52,265 nucleotides of DNA from Entophlyctis helioformis (taxonomy: Eukaryota > Chytridiomycota > Chytridiomycetes > Chytridiales > Chytriomycetaceae). Each line of letters starts with the position of its first letter. The first letter of the stretch is position 1. The position numbers and the translations under genes are program-made. The stretch is from assembly GCA_025526915.1 (NCBI GenBank), contig JAHLKH010000187.1:1-52265 (forward strand). The letters run 5' to 3'. The notes under the pieces are model-generated. The model did no database searches and was not told the DNA's origin. It worked only from the letters and a program-made list of their open reading frames with translations. Of the stretch, positions 45,631 through 52,265 are shown piece after piece.

Positions 45631-46139
45631 AGGCACCGAGCATGGCCTGGATACCCGGTCCAGGAGCTGATGCTGAGCTACAGATGTGCAACGTGCTGGG
45701 GCCGGTGTCTGCAGGCTGCGGCCGATGGATGCTGATGCCGAGACCAATGGCGGCTGGGTGGCTGAGGCGGCTGATGCTGCCAAGGCCGAGGTGATGAACG
45801 CGCCCGTCGACGAGAACATCGTGCTGCAGAAGCAGCAAGGCACAAGCCGATCCAGTGGTGGTTGATATGGCGGACAATGCAGCTGCGGCAGATGCAGGCC
45901 GTGCCGTGCTGACGCGAATGCCGATACTGACGTGCTGATCCAGATGTGGACAGGACTGATCGGCGTGGTTGTGGCGGTGTTGAGAAGGCTGCTGCGAACG
46001 GACAGCGAAGGCCGACGAGTGCTGCAGGGTCTGGTTAGACGAGAACCGTGAGGGCAAGTGAGAGGAATGGGGATTGGCAGATGGAATGCAGTCAGGGCAC
46101 GTGACCGCGTCGCTGCAGAGCGAGGCAGCAAGTCTAACA
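45631..46139 (-). mobile_element. LTR-like sequence of chromovirus family C (left edge unresolved)
   Basis: The right edge is defined: CTAACA at 46134-46139 followed by the polypurine tract CCCCCCCTAG (minus strand) and the family C polyprotein. It carries CACGTG at 46098, 41 bases from the edge. The left end could lie anywhere between about 45500 and 45700; no terminal match was found. No gene is seen inside. Confidence 0.45.
46098..46103. promoter_or_regulatory. CACGTG E-box in family C LTR
   Basis: CACGTGACCGCG lies 41 bases inside the LTR edge, with the same CACGTGAcCGCG context as in families A and B although the surrounding LTR sequences are unrelated. Confidence 0.45.
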
Positions 46140-46146
46140 CCCCCCC

Positions 46147-46827
46147 TAGCCGAAGAGACTGCAAAGGGCTGAGGCGGTGTCAGAAGAGAAAATTTTAAGC
46201 TTGGACATCCCCTGGACGTTTGTGGAGTGCCTCGAAGGCGGCGAGCATGGGCTGTGCACCAGTGAATGATGAGCGTGGCTCCCATGTGTTCTCCTCCTCG
46301 GGGTAGCCTTCCCACTTGACAAGCCAGCGACGCCTGTGGCCAGAGCCTTTTGCCGTACGGATCGCCTCAATGACAAAGGTGTCGCCGTCAGGATGGACTT
46401 CCAGAGGTGGCGGGCGAGCATGCGCAGGGCGGTCAGGGAAAACGGCAGCTGGGTCGACGTATGGGAGGAGCAGATCGACATGGAACCAAGGATGGATGCG
46501 TGCCATGGAGGCCGGGAGATCGAGGCGTCGATTGAGGGGTGCTGTGTCCTCATCCACTGCTGAGATGCGGAAGGGGCCAAGCCACGGGAGGTGTGCCAGA
46601 TCAGGTCGTTGAGCATCTACAGGCCAGTTCAAGCCCTTGGAGGAGAGCCAGACCAAGGAGTCAACTGGGAAAGGTGGGTGAGGGCGGCGCGACTTGTTTG
46701 CCTGCACGCGGAGAGCCTCTTGGGCATCAGCAAGGTGCTTGGTGGCTGTCTCTCGAGCTGCAGTGAGGCGAGTGATCAGATCAACGACGCCCGGGTGTAA
46801 CTGTCCTCGTCGAGAGCGGCTGGCCAT
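46147..46827 (-). mobile_element. Chromovirus family C fragment: integrase tail and chromodomain
   Basis: The minus-strand frame ends at 46195 and is open to 46827. It has the integrase C-terminal region (DSLVWLSSKGLNWPVD, LPWLGPFRISAVDEDT, RIHPWFHVDLLLPYVDP) and a chromodomain with the aromatic/acidic pattern FVIEAIRTAKG, RRRWLVKWEGYPEEENTWEP. Chromodomains of this kind direct integration to heterochromatin marked on histone H3. The fragment is cut at 46828, where a duplicated 48-base sequence begins. Reverse transcriptase and protease are absent. Confidence 0.8.
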
Positions 46828-47186
46828 CTGGTGGCAGAGGGCAGTGAGTATACAGGCTTACGGCTGGATACAACTTCATTGAGACTCAGGCACAGACCTG
46901 GTGGCAGAGGGCAGTGAGTATACAGGCTTACGGCTGGATACAACTACAACAACAGGGCCAAGCCAAGTCCGGGCGAGGCGCGTCCATGTTAGATTATTGT
47001 CTATTGGCTTTTCCAATTCCGTGTCTCGCGACTCTCCCTTCCCCTTGCTGTTCTATTCAATTGCCTGCCACAGACACTGTCGCCTGACAGCTCCTCTTCC
47101 TTTTGTCTGTGCCTCAGGTACTTCTTAGAATACACATTCAATTGCCTGCCACAGACACTGTCGCCTGACAGCTCCTCTTCCTTTTG
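46828..47186. repeat. Two short tandem duplications with filler (48 bp and 52 bp)
   Basis: A 48-base segment (46828-46875) is repeated at 46898-46945, separated by 22 bases. A 52-base segment (47055-47106) is repeated at 47136-47187, separated by 29 bases. No gene is seen. The intervening 46946-47054 is AT-richer and unassigned. The region lies between the family C fragment and LTR B2. Confidence 0.85.
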
Positions 47187-47446
47187 TGTAGTACTGGGCC
47201 GCCAGACGGACTTGCCGGCTGGTCTCTCGGGTCAGTATGTGTGCACGCGAGGAAGGGCGGGCAGACGACTCTTCATTGGGAGGCAGCACAGACCTGGTCT
47301 CTCGGGTCAGTATGTGTGCACACGAGGAAGGGCGGGCAGACGACTGCAAGAACGGGGGAAACCAGAGCGGCCAGTGCGGCCCGACAATGTCTGTCTGGTC
47401 ACGTGGGTCACGTGGATCACGTGACCGCGACCGAGCATCCGTTACA
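47187..47446 (-). mobile_element. LTR of chromovirus family B, long form (B2)
   Basis: It runs from TGTAG to TTACA, followed by the polypurine tract at 47447-47454. It is 260 bases long against 184 in B1, and the difference is accounted for by a 52-base duplication (47219-47270 and 47294-47345, one mismatch) with a 23-base filler. The triple CACGTG array is at 47400, 47409 and 47418. Confidence 0.75.
47400..47423. promoter_or_regulatory. Triple CACGTG E-box array in LTR B2
   Basis: Three CACGTG sites with exact 9-base spacing, in the same position relative to the LTR edge as in B1. Confidence 0.6.
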
Positions 47447-48059
47447 CTCCCCCCAGCGTAGACAGCCACTTATAGGAAAGAAGAGTGGATGAACAGCGAC
47501 TAAGAGGATGCATGGGCGTTGCACACACGAGAGGCAGAAGTGCGGGCAACGATGGACGCGTAGGACACAGGACGGGGAACCGTGCGCTCAGAGCGACGAG
47601 GTGGGGCGGGATGGTTGAGAGGGGGAAGAGAAGAGAGAGAGAAGGAAGGAGGAGAAGAGGGAGGAGGGAGAGGAGGGAAAGATGGAGAGAGAGAGGGAGA
47701 CGCGGGTGCAGCAGGTGTGATCGGCTCGTCAGCCGGAGCAGGTGCCGCAGGCGTGGCTGCTGCTGGAGCAGGGGCCACTGGTGCAGGAGCAGGCGCCGTG
47801 CGCTTGCGGCGAGAGGACTTGGATGCCTTGGGCTGCGTGGGAGCAGGCGCCGCGGCTGGAACAGGAGCAGCCAGTGCAGGAGCAGCCGGAGCAGGAGCCG
47901 CGCGCGGGGGCTGAGCCGGTTTGGATGCCTTGCCTTTAGGCGCCTTGGACGGCCGAGCGTGGAATGCCTTGACGAGGTCCTGGGCCTTGCGCATGTCCGC
48001 GGCTGGGACCCATGTGTTGTCGTCGGCTGGATAGCCAACCCACTTGACCAGATACTCGA
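47447..48059 (-). mobile_element. Chromovirus family B fragment: chromodomain and Ala/Pro-rich tail, B2
   Basis: The minus-strand frame starts at the LTR A junction and reads IEYLVKWVGYPADDNTWVP, a chromodomain C-terminal half, then KAQDLVKAFHARP, then a long Ala/Pro tail and the family end SRVCNAHASS with the stop at 47500. The N-terminal part of the chromodomain and everything upstream is missing because LTR A begins at 48060. Confidence 0.75.
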
Positions 48060-48302
48060 TGCAACAGGACGATGTGCAACGAGACGATGGGCGGTCTGAC
48101 AGACGGCGGGTTTCAGTACACAAGGTCATTCATTGATATAGCTTCGTAGTAATAAAGGCATATGCACGGGCAGTACCTGACAGACGGCGGGTTTCAGTAC
48201 ACAAGGCGACGACTGGGGCAAGTCGCCTTGTGGTCTGTCAGGATTCAAGTGGGACGCGCGACCGGTTGCACGCGTGTCACGTGATCGCGGCTGACTGTTA
48301 CA
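48060..48302 (-). mobile_element. 3' LTR of gypsy family A
   Basis: The right end TGTTACA (48296-48302) is followed by the polypurine tract at 48303-48313. The left end TGCAACA at 48060 mirrors it and coincides with the break in the family B chromodomain. It contains an internal 30-base duplication (48096-48125 and 48177-48206) with a 51-base filler, and CACGTG at 48278, 24 bases from the edge. Confidence 0.6.
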
Positions 48303-51300
48303 GCCCCCCTTGACGAGGGATCCTCTGGAGAACAATCGGCACAGACAAAGAAGGAAGCCACATTCACGTCCAATGCATCCCCAGCGTGGCGGCGGCTGCG
48401 ACGGACCGGCGGCTGTGCTGGGAGGGCGGCGAGGTACTGGTCCAGCAGATCAGGTGCAGTCTCGCGCAACTCGGCCTCCGATCGGTACTCGTTGTGTTGC
48501 GGGCCGTAACCGAGGTACGAGACCACAAAGGAGCGGCGGCCGTTGCGAGCGACCTTGTGTCCCACAATCGCGTCAATCTCCCATTCAGCTGCTGCAGGGT
48601 CATCAGCAAAGGCGACTGCAGGTGGCTGAGCAGGCAGTGGCCGGCCAGGGAAAGCGGTGGCCGGATCGCGGTACGGCTTCAGAAGACGGACATGGAACCA
48701 CGGATGCAGACGATGCATAGTCGGATGCAGAGCCAGCTTGCAGTTGAGACCATCCAGTGCGGCATTGACCTCTGTGATCGGGAATGGACCCAGCCAGTTG
48801 GGCAGGAACGCGTTGGGGCGATGCGTGTCGGTGGGCCACACAATGCCGGCGGCTTGCAGCATGACCATGTCGCCGACAGCGTAGGCAGGAGCATCACGGC
48901 GGTGGCGATCGGTGTTGCACTTCTGTCGTTCTTGAGCCTTGGTCAGGTTGGCTGTGGCATCCACGCGAGCCTTGTCAATGGCAGCGAGCAGGTCGTGGAC
49001 AGCAGGCGGCGATGATGCTGCCGGCTCGTGTGGCAGCGTGCGAGGCTCGAGGCCAAAGGCGAGGAAGTACGGAGCATAGCCAGTCGATGCGCTTGGAGCA
49101 GAGTTGAGGGCGTGGACAGCTGCATCAAGCATGTGCTCCCAGTTGCTGCCGCGGTGGTTGGCGTACTTGGACAGCAGGTCCTTGAGCGTGCGGATGGTGC
49201 GTTCGGACTGGCCGTCGGTCTCCTGGTGGCGGGCCGTTGCCATGACTTGCTCAATGTCCAGCGCCGCACAGAGCGCCGTCCAGAAGGCAGACAGGAAGCG
49301 AGCGTCGCGGTCCGAGACGATAGACGACGGCAGGCCGTGGCCAGCAAGCACCCATCGGTTGAGGAACAGCGCGGCAAGATCCTTGGCAGTCGCATCGCGT
49401 CGCGTCGGCACGCACTTGACAAGCTTTGTCAGGCGATCCACAACAACAAACACAGCATCGTTGCCCTCGTCCGACATGGGCATGAAGGCAATGTCGCACG
49501 CCACAGACTGGAAGCGGTCGGCAGGGATGGGCAGCGGGTGCAGCAGACCGGCAGGCGCCTGCGTCGACGAGTTGAACCGCTGGCAGGCGTCGCACGAGCC
49601 CACAAAGCGGCCGACCAACACAGCCATGTCCGGCCAGTAGTAGTGCGCACGCAGACGGCCGTATGTTCGTTCGCGGCCCTGGTGGCCGGCATGGGCCGGC
49701 TCGTGGTACGAGGTGAGCAGGTCGGTGCGCACTTGACCCTCTGGGATGTACATGCGACCCTCGTAGAACCATAGGCCGTCGACCAGCTCGAGTTTGGCTG
49801 CCAACTGACGCTCGTGCAGAGCAGCATCAGCAGGATCGGCCTTCCAGCGAGCGACGTCCAGCAGGAACGGATCGGCATCGAGCAGCGGGCGAACGCGGTC
49901 GGCAATGTCGGGTGTTGCGGTGGTCAAGGCATCCACTTCAACCTTTGCACGGCATCGAGCGCAGTGCGGGGCAACAGTCACATGGCGCGACAGCATGTCG
50001 GCAAGGTTGTTGTCGCCCCCCTGGATGTACTGGACCACAGCATCAAACTCCTGCAGCTCCATGATCCAGCGAGCCTGGCGGTACGACAGCTTGGGCTGCG
50101 TCGAGATCCATCGCAGCGAGGCATGGTCGGTGTGGATGGTGAAATGCACGCTGAGCAGGTAGTGCCGGTACTTGTCGCAGGTGTCCACGATCGCCAGCAT
50201 CTCGCGCTCGTGGGTCGGGTAGTTGCGTTCCGCATCATTGAGCTTGCGCGAGTAGAACGAGACCGGATGGATCTTGGCCGTGCCGTCCGCCTCGACATGC
50301 TTCTGGCCAATCCAGCCACCAATGGCAAACTCGGATGCGTCCGTGTACACGTGTGTCTCCAGCGACGGGTCAAAGTACTTGAGCACCGGAGCGTTCGTGA
50401 TGGCGTCCAGAATAAAGTCCACAATGGCCCACTTGGCCTCGTCCATCACAAAGGGCACGTCCTTGCGCAGCATGTCCGTGAGCGGCACACAGATGTCGGC
50501 ATGGTCTTTGATGAAATCCTTGACCCACACGACTTGCCCAATGAAGCGCCGCAGATCGCCAACCGACCCAATGATCGGCCGAGTCTTCAGTGCCAGCCGA
50601 TGCTTGTCCTGGATCGAGTAGCCGTCACCCAGCAACAGATGACCGCAGAACTCGAGCCGCGACGAGAAGAACTCGCACTTGGACATCTTCAGGCGGAGCG
50701 ATTCGGCGCGCAGACGACGGAACACTTCCTCCAGGTGCAGCAGGTGGTCCGCCTCGGTCTCCGAGTAGATCAGGATGTCGTCCATGTAGGCGACAACGCA
50801 GACGTCCAGCAGGTCGTGGAAGATGCGGTTCATCATGGCGTTGAAGGTGGCAGGAGCGTTGCAGAGCCCAAAAGGCATCACCTTGAACTCGTAGTGGCCG
50901 TAACGGGTCACAAACGCCGTCTTGGGGATGTCTTCGTCGTAGATGCGGATGTTGTAGTAGCCGTCCCGCAGATCGACCGACGACATGAACGGCTTGCCTG
51001 CGACGCGGTCAATGAGCGACTGGATACTGGGCATCGACGCGCGATCCTTGACCGTGATGTTGTTCAGCCCACGATAGTCGATGCACAGACGCAGACCGCC
51101 GTCCTTCTTCTTGGCGATCACGATACCCGCAGCAAATGGCGACACAGAGCCGCGGATCATGCCACGCGCGGCGAGGTCGTCCAAGAACGCCTTGACAGCA
51201 TCCTGGTGCTCAGTCGGCAGGCTGCGCGTAGGGCGGCGCGGCGGCGGCTTGGAACCAGGCACCAGCTTGATACGATGATCCTCAGGCCGCGACGGTGGCA

Positions 51301-51885
51301 GGTTGCCCGGTTGGAAGAGGGCCTGGAACTGGATCAACAGCGGATGGACAACCTCAGGCTGCGTCTCCAGGCTCAGATGGGCGAGTGGATCCGCCTCGTC
51401 AATCGCCGCAATGGCCGCGTCGGTTGCCGTATCTGCGTCCCCACAGCTGGTCAGGGCCATGATCTCGACATATGATGACTCGTCCGCATGGAAATCCTCG
51501 TAGCTGACGAACTCAATGCCGTGCTGCGCAGCAATGGCCTCAAGGGACATCGGAGCATGATCGCAGGGTGGTTCGGGTGCTGGTTCAGATGCTGTTTCGG
51601 GTACTGGTTCGGGTGCGGGTTCGGGTACTGGTTCGGGTGCTGGTTCGGGTGCTGGTTCGGATGCGGGTTTGGATGCGGGTTCGGGTACTGGTTCGGGTGT
51701 CGGGTCAAGTGTGGGTGCCGCTGAGGGGTGCAGACGCCATACAAAGTCGCGCCCCATGGCCTTGTGGTGGAATGCAAATGAGCGGTCGGCCATATCGCCC
51801 TTGGTGATCACCACCTCAGCAAACCACGGCGTACCCAGGATCACATCGGTGCTGATGTCCGCGACAAAGAACTGCAGCTGCTGGG
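48245..51885 (-). CDS. Gypsy family A pol polyprotein (5' truncated in protease)
   Basis: About 1,210 codons without a stop. In order: the end of the aspartic protease (FFVADISTDVILGTPWF; the catalytic DTG part is missing), a Pro-Glu repeat linker, reverse transcriptase (DLRDGYYNIRI, KVMPFGLCNAPATF, AYMDDILIYS), RNase H (VYTDASEFAIGGW, HTDHASLRW), integrase zinc finger (H-x-H ... CDACQRF), integrase core (DRLTKLVKCVPTRRD, IVSDRDARF, DGQSERTIRTLKDLL) and a degenerate chromodomain (EWEIDAIVGHKVA ... SFVVSYLGYGPQHNEY). The frame continues 58 bases into the LTR, so the last 18 or so codons are LTR sequence. The upstream limit near 51885 is where similarity to pol ends. All catalytic residues seen are intact. 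Confidence 0.9.
51565..51720 (-). repeat. Pro-Glu minisatellite within gypsy pol
   Basis: A 12-18 base unit (GGTTCGGGTGCT and GGTTCGGGTACT variants on the plus strand) encodes about 45 residues of PEPxPEP between protease and reverse transcriptase. It probably forms a stiff linker. The unit number may vary between copies. Confidence 0.85.
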
Positions 51886-51944
51886 TTAGGAGATAAGAGT
51901 CGTTTATTGAGGCATTGTTGTGACACCACCAATAGTGTCCCAGC

Positions 51945-52191
51945 CTATTCTCCACCAACTAGACCGATGATCCGGTCTGTGATGGTTTTGAAAGTGTTGA
52001 ACTTTCGTCTGTTGAGCAGATAGTCGAGGACAGTGAACCACTGGCCATATGTGCTATCCGCTGGTAAGTCGGGGTGAGCCGCTCTGTACCATTCTCTGTG
52101 CTCGTCTCTTGCACGCGCAAATGCCGTGCTGGACAAGAGTGCCTGGAACTGCTCGTCGTCCGGGAGGATGTTGCAGTTGTTGATGTGGAAT
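51945..52191 (-). CDS. Last exon of an unidentified gene
   Basis: The minus-strand exon starts after an acceptor CTCACCAG (52199-52192) and is open for 82 codons to a stop at 51945. It reads FHINNCNILPDDEQFQALLS, then ARARDEHREWYRAAHPDLPA, then YGQWFTVLDYLLNRRKFNTF and ends RIIGLVGGE. No family is recognised. AATAAA on the minus strand at 51908-51903 lies 37 bases after the stop, which supports a cellular gene whose 3' end abuts the truncated gypsy. The rest lies beyond the window. Confidence 0.45.
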
Positions 52192-52265
52192 CTGGTGAGT
52201 GGAGCATTGGGGTGCTGTGGGCAGCGGGCAGGGCCAATTGCAAACAGCGTGCCAGAGCGCCACTT

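Noticed and set aside
1..52265. tRNA, rRNA or CRISPR arrays
   Set aside because: No B-box-like GGTTCRANTCC with a foldable partner was noticed by eye, no rRNA core sequence, and no regular spacer-repeat array. The spaced duplications at 46.8-48.2 kb have only two repeats each.

Overview
The window looks like GC-rich nuclear DNA of a fungus, most likely a chytrid. The evidence is short GT-AG introns of about 50-130 bp, AATAAA-type poly(A) signals, a mitochondrial acetylornithine aminotransferase, a glutamine-rich Med15-like coactivator, Ty3/gypsy chromoviruses, and a family of ankyrin-repeat proteins of the kind seen in chytrids. The lineage is inferred; no marker gene fixes it. All exon coordinates were worked out by eye from splice signals, reading frame and comparison between paralogues.

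Layout. 1-0.4 kb: start of an ankyrin-family gene cut by the window edge. 0.5-2.2 kb: a cytochrome P450 on the minus strand. 2.9-9.2 kb: three tandem membrane acyltransferases (A, B, C) on the plus strand, with A divergent from the P450. 9.3-15.1 kb: a very long, mostly disordered serine-rich protein, convergent with C. 15.5-18.7 kb: a divergent pair of RNase H1 and ARG8 around a purine-rich minisatellite. 18.9-22.2 kb: two tandem ankyrin-family genes. 22.2-25.4 kb: an older LINE fragment, then a 5'-truncated LINE with a 29-base poly(T) end, lying head-to-head against the next gene. 25.5-38.9 kb: three plus-strand genes, an HSPA12-type Hsp70, a Ser/Thr kinase of MAP3K-like fold, and a Med15-like protein. 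39.2-40.5 kb: an ankyrin-family pseudogene. 40.5-52 kb: a transposon graveyard with a LINE scrap, a truncated gypsy copy, a tail-to-tail inverted pair of an unknown ORF, at least three LTR families (A, B, C) partly nested in each other, and a gypsy pol with an almost complete ORF. The right edge holds the last exon of an unidentified gene.

How the parts relate. The P450 and the acyltransferase cluster could form a lipid or sterol modification module, but this rests only on adjacency and gene class. Acyltransferases A and B have near-identical 5' and 3' ends around diverged middles, which points to tandem duplication with gene conversion. The ankyrin family has spread locally, with direct, inverted and broken copies beside the transposon fragments. 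In the right-hand region three LTR families each carry CACGTG E-boxes close to the U3 end. Four places show a direct duplication of 30-52 bp split by a short filler, three of them inside or beside LTRs. Nothing here was tested against a database.
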